From: Lysobacter defluvii IMMIB APB-9 = DSM 18482
GTDB taxonomy: Bacteria > Pseudomonadota > Gammaproteobacteria > Xanthomonadales > Xanthomonadaceae
Direction: 5' to 3'
DNA: 64,000 bases
Assembly (NCBI RefSeq): GCF_000423325.1
Contig: NZ_AUHT01000008.1
Location: 186,001-250,000, forward strand
Below are positions 36,778-47,024 of this stretch, one piece after another. The notes beneath the pieces are model-generated. The model made no database searches, was not told the origin of the DNA, and saw nothing but the letters and a program-made list of their open reading frames with translations. The position numbers were made by a program, and so were the translations under genes. Position 1 is the stretch's first letter. Each line of letters opens with the position of its first letter.

Positions 36778-37368
36778 TCAGAGGTCGACCCAGGAATCGA
36801 TCTCGCCGTGCTTGAACGGGCCGATCTTCTGCCGCCGCATCACCCCCGCGGCATCGACCAGCACCGTGTACGGCAGCACCCCGGCGGGATTGCCCAGCTG
36901 CACGCTGGTGTCGGCCGGGCCGGGCTGGTCGAGCAGGATCCGGTAGCCGACCGGCACCTGCTCCAGGAAGCGGCGCACCGCGTCCGGATCGTCCAGCGCG
37001 ATGCCGACCACCTGCACGCCATCCTCGCCCTGGGTGTCGGCGTAGCGGTCCAGCTCCGGCATCTCCTCGATGCACGGGGCGCACCAGCTGGCCCAGTAGT
37101 TGATCAGCAGCGGCCGGCCGCTGCCGTCGGGCAGCGCCACCGCGTCGCCGTCCAGGCCGGGCAGTTCCAGGCGCGGGATGGCATCGCCGCGGCCGGCCAC
37201 CTCGAGTCCTTCCGGCGGGGCGGGGGCGCCGGCGGCGGCCAGCGTCTGGATCGCGCGCTGGCCCGGCTCGGAACCCAGCAGCGGTCCCGGGCCGTTGATC
37301 ACCAGGCCTGCTACCACGCCGGCCAGTCCGGCGAGCAGCGCCGCGACCAGGATCCCGCGGTTGCTCAT
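36778..37368 (-). CDS. TlpA-like periplasmic thioredoxin
   Basis: 196 residues. The N-terminal membrane anchor (ILVAALLAGLAGVVAGLVI) is followed by a thioredoxin fold with WASWCAPCIEEMPEL (active CxxC near 95-98) and the cis-proline segment GVLPYTVLVD. It overlaps dsbD by four bases (ATGA), so DsbD is likely its electron donor. It should keep periplasmic thiols reduced, for example for cytochrome c or metal-centre assembly. Confidence 0.88.
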   Translation of the reverse strand: MSNRGILVAALLAGLAGVVAGLVINGPGPLLGSEPGQRAIQTLAAAGAPAPPEGLEVAGRGDAIPRLELPGLDGDAVALPDGSGRPLLINYWASWCAPCIEEMPELDRYADTQGEDGVQVVGIALDDPDAVRRFLEQVPVGYRILLDQPGPADTSVQLGNPAGVLPYTVLVDAAGVMRRQKIGPFKHGEIDSWVDL

Positions 37369-39551
37369 GTCGTCGCCTCCGTTGCTCGTTCGATGGCGTC
37401 GCGGACCACCTGCGGCGTCAGCACGATCGGCAACACCTCGCCCTCGCCGCCGCCAGCCGGGTAGACCACGTACAGCGGCACGCCGACCGCCCGGTGTTCC
37501 TGCAGGTAGCGGGTCAGCGCGGGGTCCACGTCGGTCCAGTCACCAACCAGGTAGGCCATGCCGGTGCGGTCCAGCGCCTCGCGGAACGCATCGCGCGAGA
37601 GCACCGTGCTCTCGTTGGCCTTGCAGGTCACGCACCAGTCGGCGGTGATGTTCACGAAGACAGGCTGGCCAGCCTGGCGCAGTTCCGCCAGCCTGGCCTG
37701 CGAGAACGGCTCCGCGCCCGCATCGTCGGCCACCCCGGCCTCCGCCCGCGCCGGGCGCTCGAGCGTATGAAGGGAATAGAGCGGCCAAGCCATCGCCAGC
37801 AGGCCCAGCACCACGATGGGTAGCCAACGCCGCGGCGCGCCCATCCGCGAGCGGGTCCACGCCCAGGCCACCAGCGCCAGCAGCACCGCGGCCACCATCC
37901 ACAGCCCGACCGCGTCGGCTCCGCGCTGGCGCGCCAGCACCCACACCAGCCACACCGCGGTCAGGTACAGCGGGAAGGCCAGGAACTGCTTGAAGGTGTC
38001 CATCCAGGCGCCGGGGCGCGGCAGCCGGTCGGCCAGCGCCGGCACCAGGCCGATCAGCAGGAAGGGCAGGGCGAGACCGAGTCCCAGCGCGACGAACACC
38101 AGCATCGCCAGTCCGGCGGGGGCGGCGAACGCCCAGGCCAGGGCCGCCCCCATGAAGGGCGCGGTGCAGGGCGTGGCGACCACCACCGCCAGCACGCCGG
38201 TGAAGAAATCCCCGCTCGGGCCGGAACGGCTCGCCAAGCCGTGGCCCACGCCGGTCCAGCGCCCGCCGAAGTGCCACACCCCGGACAGGCTCAGCCCCAG
38301 GGCGAACATCACCAGCGCGAGCAGACCGACCACCAGCGGCTGTTGCAGCTGGAAGCCCCAGCCCAGCGCCAGCCCGGCACCGCGTAGCGCGAGCGCAAGC
38401 GCGCCCAGCGCGGCGAAGCTCACCAGTACGCCCGCCGTGTACCAGAGCGCCTGGCGGCGCGCGTCGGCGCGGCTCGCGCTGCCTTCCGCCAGCGACAGCG
38501 CCTTGAGCGAGAGCACCGGCAGCACGCAAGGCATCAGGTTGAGGATCAGGCCGCCGATCAGCGCCAGCAGCAGGACCGCGACGATGCCCGGCCCGCCTTC
38601 CTCGAGCGAGCCGCGCACTCCCTGCGGAGGCGGCGTGCGGGCGGCCTCCAGCACCTGCCCGGCCGGCATGGAGACCGGGATGCTGCGGGTCATCGGCGGA
38701 TAGCAGATGCCCTCGTCCCGGCAGCCCTGGAAGGACACCACCAGGGTCGCCTCGACCGGGTCCGGATGCTCCCGCAGCACCTGCACCGGCACGTCGACCG
38801 GCTGCATGTAGACGACGGTGTCGCCGAAGTACTCGTCGTTGTGGTCCACGCCGGCGGGCCACTCGACCGCGCCAGTCTGCAGTCCCTCGCCGCGCAGCTC
38901 GAAGGAGGTCTGGTCGCGGTAGATGTAATAGCCCTGCGTGGGCGCCAGCCGCACCAGCAGCCCGTTGCCGCCGTCGGGGATCGCGTCGATCGTGAACGCC
39001 TGCTCCTCCGGCAGCGCGTCGGCACCGCCCACGCCCAGCCCGCGCAGCAGCGGATTCGTGCCCAGTCCGCCGGACAGCAGGCCCGCGGCCGGACCGCTGG
39101 TGCCGCCGCCCGCCGCGGGCAGTGCCACCTCGAGCGTGCGGGTCTGCGGGGGGTAGCAGATCCCCAGGTCCGCGCAGCCCTGGTACTTGACGGTCAGGGT
39201 CGTGCGAGGGCCCTCCGCGGTCCCGGGCAACAGGGCGGCCAGCTCGCCGCGATAGGTCTCCACCGCGCCGAAGAACTCGTCCTCGTGGGGAATCCCGTCG
39301 GGCAGCTGCAGCTCGCCCGCGTTGAACCCGGGTCCCGCCTGCGCCGAGGTGCGGTGGCGGTAGAGGTAGTAGCCGTCGGCGATGTCCCAGTGCAGCGCGA
39401 TCCCGTCCGCCTGCGCGCGCGCCTCCAGCTGGAAGGCTTCGTCGACCGGCAGCAGGTCCTCCGGATTGACGGCGCCCGCGGTGGGCGCCATCGCCGCGGC
39501 GCACAGGGCGAGCAGCGCGGCGGCCGCCCGGCCAAAGAAGGATCGGCTCAA
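37365..39551 (-). CDS. dsbD: Thiol:disulfide interchange protein DsbD with doubled alpha domain
   Basis: 728 residues from a TTG at 39551 that overlaps the cutA stop (TTGA) and yields a proper signal peptide (ALLALCAAAMAPTAGA). Two alpha-type periplasmic domains stand in tandem, the first ending near 150 with CADLGICYPPQTRTLEV and the second near 290 with CRDEGICYPPMTRSIPV. The eight-segment beta domain follows, with LNLMPCVLPVLSLKAL and TPCTAPFMGAALAW, and then the gamma thioredoxin domain with ADWCVTCKANE. E. coli DsbD has one alpha domain and about 565 residues, so this is an enlarged form. It moves electrons from cytoplasmic thioredoxin to periplasmic partners. Confidence 0.93.
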   Translation of the reverse strand: MSRSFFGRAAAALLALCAAAMAPTAGAVNPEDLLPVDEAFQLEARAQADGIALHWDIADGYYLYRHRTSAQAGPGFNAGELQLPDGIPHEDEFFGAVETYRGELAALLPGTAEGPRTTLTVKYQGCADLGICYPPQTRTLEVALPAAGGGTSGPAAGLLSGGLGTNPLLRGLGVGGADALPEEQAFTIDAIPDGGNGLLVRLAPTQGYYIYRDQTSFELRGEGLQTGAVEWPAGVDHNDEYFGDTVVYMQPVDVPVQVLREHPDPVEATLVVSFQGCRDEGICYPPMTRSIPVSMPAGQVLEAARTPPPQGVRGSLEEGGPGIVAVLLLALIGGLILNLMPCVLPVLSLKALSLAEGSASRADARRQALWYTAGVLVSFAALGALALALRGAGLALGWGFQLQQPLVVGLLALVMFALGLSLSGVWHFGGRWTGVGHGLASRSGPSGDFFTGVLAVVVATPCTAPFMGAALAWAFAAPAGLAMLVFVALGLGLALPFLLIGLVPALADRLPRPGAWMDTFKQFLAFPLYLTAVWLVWVLARQRGADAVGLWMVAAVLLALVAWAWTRSRMGAPRRWLPIVVLGLLAMAWPLYSLHTLERPARAEAGVADDAGAEPFSQARLAELRQAGQPVFVNITADWCVTCKANESTVLSRDAFREALDRTGMAYLVGDWTDVDPALTRYLQEHRAVGVPLYVVYPAGGGEGEVLPIVLTPQVVRDAIERATEATT

Positions 39552-39871
39552 GGCGACGGCGCTCCGGTCATGTCGGCGACCCAGTCCAGGTAGGCCCGGC
39601 TGCCCCCTGCGGGCACGGTCAGGAACTCGGGCACGTCGTAGGGATGCAGCTCGTGCAGCCGGCGCTCCAGCGCCTCAAGCCGTGCCGCCGTCGTCTTGAT
39701 CATCAGCAGCTCTTCGGTGGCTTCCTCCACCTTGCCCTCCCAGCGGTAGCAGGAGCGGGTGCCGGGGAGGCGGGTGACGCAGGCGGCCAGCCGTTCGTCC
39801 ACCAGGGCGCGGGCGACCCGGGCGGCGCTGTCCGCGTCCGGGCAGGTGCAATAGGCAACGAGGACGCTCAT
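39548..39871 (-). CDS. cutA: Divalent-cation tolerance protein CutA
   Basis: 107 residues from the ATG at 39871. The trimer-forming CutA fold is evident from YCTCPDADSAARVARALVDERLAACVTRLPG, SCYRWEGKVEEATEELLMIKTT and the C-terminal HPYDVPEFLTVPAG. It is linked in E. coli with copper tolerance in a dsb-containing operon; the same cutA-dsbD coupling (overlapping stop and start) is seen here. Confidence 0.93.
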   Translation of the reverse strand: MSVLVAYCTCPDADSAARVARALVDERLAACVTRLPGTRSCYRWEGKVEEATEELLMIKTTAARLEALERRLHELHPYDVPEFLTVPAGGSRAYLDWVADMTGAPSP

Positions 39872-39907
39872 GGACGCGATTGTACCGCCGCGCCGCGCGT
39901 GCGCCCG

Positions 39908-39937
39908 ATGGCAAAGGTGACGCGAGGCGTCCATAAT
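39908..39937 (+). promoter_or_regulatory. Sigma70-type promoter of the candidate small RNA
   Basis: A -35-like ATGGCA (39908-39913) and a -10-like CATAAT (39932-39937) are separated by 18 bases. The predicted start is near 39944, exactly where the first hairpin of the candidate RNA begins. Confidence 0.45.
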
Positions 39938-39943
39938 CGACGT

Positions 39944-40067
39944 GGGCCGACAGGAATCGGCCCTGCCAAGGGGGTTGGGTATCGGGGGAGGGCGCAGGAT
40001 CGCGCCGCGCAACGGATGCCGTCCCGGATTCCAGAAGGGTGCGTTCCGCGAGGGGCGCACCCTTTTT
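39944..40067 (+). ncRNA. Candidate small RNA with GGA-loop hairpins
   Basis: About 124 bases between cutA and groES with no open frame but strong structure. Hairpin 1 pairs GGGCCGA with TCGGCCC (39944-39963) around the loop CAGGAA. Hairpin 2 pairs GGCGC with GCGCC (39991-40006) around AGGATC. A small stem ACGG/CCGT follows (40012-40022), then a nine-pair terminator stem. At least five GGA motifs occur, two of them in loops, and ACAGGA matches the CsrA/RsmA preference. Size and layout recall RsmY-type RNAs that titrate CsrA/RsmA. No Rfam family is recognised, and the function is inference. An upstream promoter and a closed terminator separate it from groES. Confidence 0.5.
40035..40067 (+). 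terminator. Rho-independent terminator of the candidate small RNA
   Basis: Nine-base-pair stem AAGGGTGCG/CGCACCCTT (40035-40043 with 40056-40064) and a T run to 40067. It lies upstream of the groES heat-shock promoter and so ends a different transcript. Confidence 0.8.
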
Positions 40068-40111
40068 CGTCGGGGGCGGGGGGCGCCGGTGCAATTCGCT
40101 CGCATCCGCCC

Positions 40112-40139
40112 CTTGAAAGCCGCCGGGGGTGCCCCATCT
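40112..40139 (+). promoter_or_regulatory. Sigma32 heat-shock promoter of groESL
   Basis: CTTGAAA (40112-40118), a 13-base spacer and CCCCATCT (40132-40139) match the RpoH consensus at every position. The start of transcription would be near 40146, giving a leader of about 93 bases before groES. No CIRCE inverted repeat was found, so HrcA control is not indicated. Confidence 0.85.
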
Positions 40140-40238
40140 GGGGAGCCAGTCCCGGTCCATCCGGGCACGCAGGCGGTCCCGCGGCCCCTGCGGAAAGCAC
40201 ACAACGTTCCCCAATCCAGTCAATTGCGAGGCTATGCA

Positions 40239-40526
40239 ATGAACATCAAGCCGCTCTACGACCGCGTGGTCATCAAGCGCATGGAAGAAGAAAAGATGTC
40301 TGCCGGCGGCATCGTGATCCCCGATTCGGCCACCGAGAAGCCGATCAAGGGCGAGGTCGTCGCGGTCGGTGAAGGCAAGGCGCTGGACAACGGCAGCCTG
40401 CGTGCGCCGAAGGTCAAGGTCGGCGACAAGGTCCTGTTCGGCAAGTACTCCGGCACCGAGGTCAAGCTCGATGGCGTCGAGTACCTGGTGGTCCGCGAGG
40501 ACGACATCTTCGCGACCCTGGCCTGA
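40239..40526 (+). CDS. groES: Co-chaperonin GroES
   Basis: 95 residues, ATG at 40239. Begins [20 protein letters not shown] with the mobile loop [13 protein letters not shown] and the ending [14 protein letters not shown], all canonical. It caps the GroEL ring during folding. groEL follows after 53 bases; both are driven by the sigma32 promoter upstream. Confidence 0.97.
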   Translation: MNIKPLYDRVVIKRMEEEKMSAGGIVIPDSATEKPIKGEVVAVGEGKALDNGSLRAPKVKVGDKVLFGKYSGTEVKLDGVEYLVVREDDIFATLA

Positions 40527-40558
40527 CGGCCCGCAATCCCAGACATCCAATCCACTAG

Positions 40559-42226
<1,668 letters not shown>

Positions 42227-42245
42227 GAAGCCCCCGGCGGAGCCC

Positions 42246-42294
42246 CCGCCCCACCCCCTCTCCCGCTTGCGGGAGAGGGCCGGGGTGAGGGCCT
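42246..42294. repeat. REP-like GC-rich palindromic repeat
   Basis: The perfect stem CCCTCTCCCGC/GCGGGAGAGGG (42256-42266 with 42269-42279) is embedded in CCCACCC...GGGGTGAGGGCC-like arms. Elements with this core are scattered between genes in many Pseudomonas and Xanthomonas genomes. It lies between groEL and the terminator. Confidence 0.6.
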
Positions 42295-42315
42295 TCCAAC
42301 CGCCCCGCGCAAAAC

Positions 42316-42344
42316 AAGAACCCCGCCAATCCGGCGGGGTTCTT
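42316..42344. terminator. Bidirectional terminator between groEL and the autotransporter gene
   Basis: A 12-base-pair perfect stem AAGAACCCCGCC/GGCGGGGTTCTT (42316-42327 with 42333-42344) has a five-base loop and T-rich flanks on both strands. It can end groESL and the convergent autotransporter transcript. Confidence 0.85.
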
Positions 42345-42374
42345 CATTTCCGTCAATCGGTACTGCGGCAGCCC

Positions 42375-44258
42375 TTACAGATCCACACCAAAACCAATAC
42401 CCGCCGACGACTCCCCATCCGCAAACGCCGCACCAAGCGAGAACGACCCGGTCTTCCCGATCCGCTTCCCGTAGCCCACCGACAGCCCGCTCTCGCCGCC
42501 CTGGAAGCCGGCGCCGACCGCGATGCGCCCGCGCGGGCTTTGGGTCCCAGCGGCGTTGATCGCCATGTTCAGCATCGCCGCGCCCATGGCGCCCTGGCGG
42601 TCGATCCGCTCGTCCTGCCGGTGCAGGCGGCGGTCCACGTCGCGGAAGCGGTCATCGATGGCATCGAAGCGGTCGTTCAACCCGCCCACGTCGAAGCCCA
42701 CGATCTGCTGGATCGCGGCGTCGGTGTACTGGTTGGCCGAAGTAAGGGTGGCCGCGTCGCCGGCCTGCATGTCGGAACGGACCTCCACTTCGCGCCCGTC
42801 CGTGTACTCGTTGGCGGCGGTGAGCGTTTCCGCGTCACCGGCTTCCATGTCCGCGCGGATGGCCACCTCGCGGGTGTCGGTGTAGCCGTTGGCTTCGGTG
42901 AGCGTCGCCGCATCGCCCGCGGCCGCGATCTCGCGGACCTCGGCTTCGGTGACGGCGTCGATCTCGGCGATCCGCGCGTCGGTGTAGTCGTTCGCCGCGG
43001 TCAGCGTGGTCGCGTCGCCCGCATCGGCGATCTCGCGCACCCGCGCCTCGCTGACGCCACCGCCGCCTTCCACGCCTTCCAGCGCGGCCTGCAGGGTGCG
43101 CAGGTTGACCGCGTCGGTGGCGCCGACGGCGTCGCCCACGTTGGTGACCCGACGCAGGTTGTCTGCGCTGCCGACGGAGACGGTGTTGGCCTGGTCCGCG
43201 ACGGACCGTGCGCCAATCGCCACGGAGTTTGTAGCGTCCTCCTCGACCAGCGCGCTCACGCCGATCGCGATGCTTCCGGTGGGGCTGGCACCGGTGGCGC
43301 CATCCGCGAGAACCGCTGCCCCCCGACCGATCGCAATGGCTTCATAGCCCGTGGCATCCGCCTTGAGTCCGATTGCCAGGCTCTGGTAGCCGGCTGAAGA
43401 CGCCTCATACCCGATTGCGGCGCTGCGGACGCCCGCGGCGGAGTTGGAGTGTCCGACCGCGAGGCTGCGCTCACCAGCGGCACTGTTGGAAGATCCGAAC
43501 GCACTGGCGGCGTTGCCCGCCGTTTCATTGAAGGTGCCGAACGCGTGGCTTGCCCCGCCGCCTGCGGTGTTCTGGTAGCCGACCGCGACCGCGTTGTTCC
43601 CGGTGACCTCGTTCATGTAGCCGAACGCGCTTGCGAGCGAGCCCGTGACCTCGTTCCTGTACCCGACAGCAGAGGACGAACCCCCCGCGGCGGTGTTGCT
43701 GCTGCCGAAGGCGACGCTGCCGGCGCCACTGGCGGTGTTCCCATGTCCAAAGGCATTCGCGTTGTCCCCGCCGGCTGTGTTGGATCCGCCGAACGCGTTG
43801 GCGTAAAAGCCGGCACTGGTATTGGCATGGCCGAAGGCGGAGCCGCTCTCGGCGGTGTTCGAGGTGCCTACGGCAGCGCTGTTCTGCGCTACGGCGGTAT
43901 TGCGGTGGCCGATGGCGGAGGACTGCACGCCGCTTGCGGTGTTGCGGTCGCCAATGGCCGTGCTGCTGCTGCCGCGCGCGATGTTGCCGACGCCGACCGC
44001 GGTACTGCTGCCGGCACTCGCATTGTTGCGTTCGCCGTAGGCGCTTGCGTTGGTGGCACAGGTGCTGTTGGCGTTACCGTGCTCGTTGCCCTGGGTGCGA
44101 TCGGTCGCCGAGACCTGTTCCCACTCTTCCGTGGTGGTGTTGTACACCCAGCAGGCAGGGCCGTCGGTGGCGGCGTGGGCCGCGGGGAACGAGACGGCAA
44201 GCGCCAGGCCAAGGGCCAGCGGGGACGCCGTGAGGAGGAGGTTGGACTTCATCTTCAT
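42375..44258 (-). CDS. YadA-like trimeric autotransporter adhesin
   Basis: 627 residues from the ATG at 44258 (ATG at 44252 also possible). Signal peptide to about residue 30 (LALAVSFPAAHA). The passenger (about 65-370) is a YadA head of 14-residue left-handed beta-roll repeats with the AxG-x-N-TA/SAxG pattern, such as SSTAIGDRNTASG and SSAIGHRNTAV. A neck follows, with VSVGSADNLRRVTNVGDAV. The stalk holds four or so repeats built on TLTAANDYTDARI, and a YadA anchor completes the C-terminal 70 residues (GAGFQGGESGLSVGYGKRIG). The protein ends in ...GVDL rather than the usual aromatic residue. It should insert as a trimer in the outer membrane and mediate adhesion or aggregation. Confidence 0.92.
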   Translation of the reverse strand: MKMKSNLLLTASPLALGLALAVSFPAAHAATDGPACWVYNTTTEEWEQVSATDRTQGNEHGNANSTCATNASAYGERNNASAGSSTAVGVGNIARGSSSTAIGDRNTASGVQSSAIGHRNTAVAQNSAAVGTSNTAESGSAFGHANTSAGFYANAFGGSNTAGGDNANAFGHGNTASGAGSVAFGSSNTAAGGSSSAVGYRNEVTGSLASAFGYMNEVTGNNAVAVGYQNTAGGGASHAFGTFNETAGNAASAFGSSNSAAGERSLAVGHSNSAAGVRSAAIGYEASSAGYQSLAIGLKADATGYEAIAIGRGAAVLADGATGASPTGSIAIGVSALVEEDATNSVAIGARSVADQANTVSVGSADNLRRVTNVGDAVGATDAVNLRTLQAALEGVEGGGGVSEARVREIADAGDATTLTAANDYTDARIAEIDAVTEAEVREIAAAGDAATLTEANGYTDTREVAIRADMEAGDAETLTAANEYTDGREVEVRSDMQAGDAATLTSANQYTDAAIQQIVGFDVGGLNDRFDAIDDRFRDVDRRLHRQDERIDRQGAMGAAMLNMAINAAGTQSPRGRIAVGAGFQGGESGLSVGYGKRIGKTGSFSLGAAFADGESSAGIGFGVDL

Positions 44259-44357
44259 GTACTCGTGGATTGCAGGCCGGAACGGCGGCCAATAACCGGG
44301 CCCGGTACTTCCGGACCCTCCATCCACGAGATCGGGCGGCGGGAACTGACAGCCTCG

Positions 44358-47024
44358 CTACGGGAACGCGAGGCAGGTCGACGGCCCGGGGGCAGCCAGG
44401 CATTGCGACACTGGCTCAAGCGTGGAAAAGGCGCTCATGCTGCTTTCCAGTGCAGCGAGGCCCTCCGTATCACCCGCGGAATGCGCTGCCAGCACGGACA
44501 GCATCCACGGCCTCATCCATTCGCGATGATTCTCTTCTGGCATGTGACGGGTGCGCAGCGTTTCCAGCAGCGCGACAGCAGTGCCCGGGTCCTGTTCCTC
44601 CAGAAGCAACTCGGCCTTGGCCAGCATCCAGCCGGACGGCATGGATTCCGCGGTTTCGGTGGGGGGACAGGAGTCCAGCACCCGCCGCGCAGCGTCGGGA
44701 CCCGCCCGTCTCAGCTCCACCGACGCGCGAAGCCCGCACGACGTGATTGCGTCGGAGTGCCCGCTGCGGCCATTGGTCGCGAGAATCTCCTCGCTGCTGC
44801 CGGTCGCCTGCAGGGCTTGCGTGTAACGGCCAAGGACAGCGGCGGAATAGGCGAGGCCTGTCCAGCAGCGCTCATTTGAAAGGTGCATGTCGCCGGATTC
44901 CCGCAACAGCGAACTGCCCTTCTCGAAAACTTCCAGGGCCTCCTCGTGGCGGCCCTGCTGTTGCAGCACCAAGCCGAGATTGCAGCGCGTCGTCGCCTGG
45001 AACATCAGGGGGTTCTGCAGAGTACGGTCGGCGACCGCGACTGCGTCACGCGCCAGCTGTTCCGCGCGTTCCAGCATCCCGAGGGCGCGGAATGTGTGGG
45101 TGACGTCCGTCAGTGTGTGCGCGAGCCCTCCGCTGTCCGGCCGGTAGATCAGTTCCGCGATGCGCAGCCGCTCCTCCTGGATGGGCAGGCGCAGCCGTGG
45201 GTCATGTTCCGGACCCGAAAGGGCGATCGACAGGCCGTTCAGTGCATTGATGTGCCGGACCGTGTCCTTCAGCTCGCCAGCCTCGATCTCCGCGATGAGG
45301 GAGTGGAAGATCCGCGCTGCTTCTTCCCTGTCGGAGTAGAGGTACGCCTCACCCAGGGAGAGGAGTGCGCGCGTGCGCTCGGTGGGCGGCGCGTCCCACA
45401 GGTCGTTGAGAGCCACCGACTCGCGGGCGTGCATCAGCATGTCCTCGAGGCGACCCTGGCGCTTTGCGTGCCGAACGAGCTCCCAATGGACGCGCGAAAG
45501 CTCCCCGGCGGCCGAGTCCCGGTACGGCTGCAGGAGCGCCAGCGCGTCCTGCAGGTCGGCCAGGGAGCGATCGTGGTCACCCAGGTTGTAGCGGACGATG
45601 CCGGTCAGCAACAGCACCTCGGCCGCGATCAACGGTTCTGGCTGCACGGCGCCGTGGTACTCCCCGCGTGCTCCCTCCGCGGCGGCATCGATCACGTCGG
45701 TGACCCGGGCGAGTCCTCCATCCTCGCCGCGGACGGTGATCATCATGCTGCCCAGGAAGTCGCGCACGGCCTCCGCCCGATGTGCCCGGACGCTCGCCTT
45801 TTCCGCCTCCTCCCGCGCCATCGCCGCCTGGCGCTCGGCCAGTTCCGCCTGGTGGCGCGCCTCGTCCGCCTGCCACAGAGTCGCCCCGACGCCTCCGGCG
45901 AGGCTGGCGACGAGCAACGCCGCAGCGCCGACGCCTGCCTTGTTGCGTGCAACGAACTTGCGGGCGCGATAGACCAGTCGCGGCTTCTCTGCGAGAACCG
46001 GCTGGCCGTCGAGCCAGCGCCGCAGGTCGAGCGCGAATGCCTCGACGGACTCGTAGCGGCGTTCCGGTTCCTCTGCCAGCGCCTTCAGCAGGACCAGGTC
46101 GAGGTCATTCTTCAGGGGAGCATAGTGGCGGTGATAGGCGTCTGCAGTGCTGCGTACCAGCACTGATGGGCGCGTAGTGTTGGTGCCCGTGGTCGTGGTC
46201 CCCGGCGTGCGGCCGGTCAGCAGCCGGTGCAGCAGTGCGCCCAGCCCATATACGTCGATCGCGGTGGTGGGCGGGTCACCCCTCAACTGCTCGGGCGCCG
46301 CATACCCGGGGGTGAGCGCGCGCCACTGGGTGCGCGTGCGCTCGGCCGGCACGTCGGCGAACTGGCCGATGCCGAAGTCGAGCAGGTGCACGTTGCCGTC
46401 CGTGTCGACCAGTACGTTGGACGGCTTCAGGTCGCGGTGGATCACCAGGTTGCGGTGCGCGTACGCCACCGCGGCGCACACCTGCAGGTACAGCTGCACG
46501 ATCGCGCGTGCATCCAGGCCGCGGGCCTGGCACCACTGGTCGATGCGTTCGCCTTCCACCAGCGGCATGGCGAGCCAGCAGGTGCCGTCGTCAGCGACGC
46601 CGGAGTCGATCAGGCGGGTGATGTTGGGGTGGCCCAGGCGGGCGAGGATCCCGGCCTCGCGCTGGAAGCGCTCGCGCCCGCCGGCGCCCAGGGCCGCCAG
46701 TGTCAGGACCTTCACCGCGGCACGCTGGCTCGCCATGCCCTGCTCGCGCCGCGCCAGGTAGACCACTGCCATGCCGCCGCGGCCGAGTTCGGACTCCAAC
46801 GTCCAGTCGCCCAGGCTCCGGCCGGCCAGGTCGCCGGCGGCGCTGTCCAGTGCGTTGCCGGTGCGTTCGTGCGCGCGGATCAGTTGCTGCACCCGGCGGC
46901 GGACCGCGTCGGGCATGTCCTGCGCCGCCAGCCAGGCTTCCCGGTCGGGTTCCGCCTGGTCCAGCCACTGGTCGAACAGCGCATCCGCCGCGCGCCACTC
47001 CTCCAGCTGCTCCACGTCCATCAT
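44358..47024 (-). CDS. Membrane Ser/Thr protein kinase with TPR-like C-terminus
   Basis: 888 residues from the ATG at 47024, which has GGAGG seven bases upstream and overlaps the sigma-factor stop by four bases. The kinase domain (about 75-340) has GRGGMAVVY (81-89), Lys105 in AAVKVL, HRDLKPSN (196-203), DFGIGQF (216-222) and GYAAPEQL. One membrane segment follows (AGVGAALLVASLAGGVGATLW, near 366-386), then a coiled segment rich in AEQRAAMAREEAEKAS. About 450 residues of TPR-like helical repeats complete the protein. It is a complete, apparently active Hanks-type kinase. Coupling to an ECF-like sigma factor suggests a phosphorylation-controlled transcription switch. Confidence 0.92.
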   Translation of the reverse strand: MMDVEQLEEWRAADALFDQWLDQAEPDREAWLAAQDMPDAVRRRVQQLIRAHERTGNALDSAAGDLAGRSLGDWTLESELGRGGMAVVYLARREQGMASQRAAVKVLTLAALGAGGRERFQREAGILARLGHPNITRLIDSGVADDGTCWLAMPLVEGERIDQWCQARGLDARAIVQLYLQVCAAVAYAHRNLVIHRDLKPSNVLVDTDGNVHLLDFGIGQFADVPAERTRTQWRALTPGYAAPEQLRGDPPTTAIDVYGLGALLHRLLTGRTPGTTTTGTNTTRPSVLVRSTADAYHRHYAPLKNDLDLVLLKALAEEPERRYESVEAFALDLRRWLDGQPVLAEKPRLVYRARKFVARNKAGVGAAALLVASLAGGVGATLWQADEARHQAELAERQAAMAREEAEKASVRAHRAEAVRDFLGSMMITVRGEDGGLARVTDVIDAAAEGARGEYHGAVQPEPLIAAEVLLLTGIVRYNLGDHDRSLADLQDALALLQPYRDSAAGELSRVHWELVRHAKRQGRLEDMLMHARESVALNDLWDAPPTERTRALLSLGEAYLYSDREEAARIFHSLIAEIEAGELKDTVRHINALNGLSIALSGPEHDPRLRLPIQEERLRIAELIYRPDSGGLAHTLTDVTHTFRALGMLERAEQLARDAVAVADRTLQNPLMFQATTRCNLGLVLQQQGRHEEALEVFEKGSSLLRESGDMHLSNERCWTGLAYSAAVLGRYTQALQATGSSEEILATNGRSGHSDAITSCGLRASVELRRAGPDAARRVLDSCPPTETAESMPSGWMLAKAELLLEEQDPGTAVALLETLRTRHMPEENHREWMRPWMLSVLAAHSAGDTEGLAALESSMSAFSTLEPVSQCLAAPGPSTCLAFP

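Noticed and set aside
39944..40067. 6S RNA
   Set aside because: The structure lacks the long paired stem with a central open bubble that 6S RNA shows; separate short hairpins with a terminator are seen instead.
40068..40238. CIRCE element before groES
   Set aside because: No TTAGCACTC-N9-GAGTGCTAA-like inverted repeat was found.
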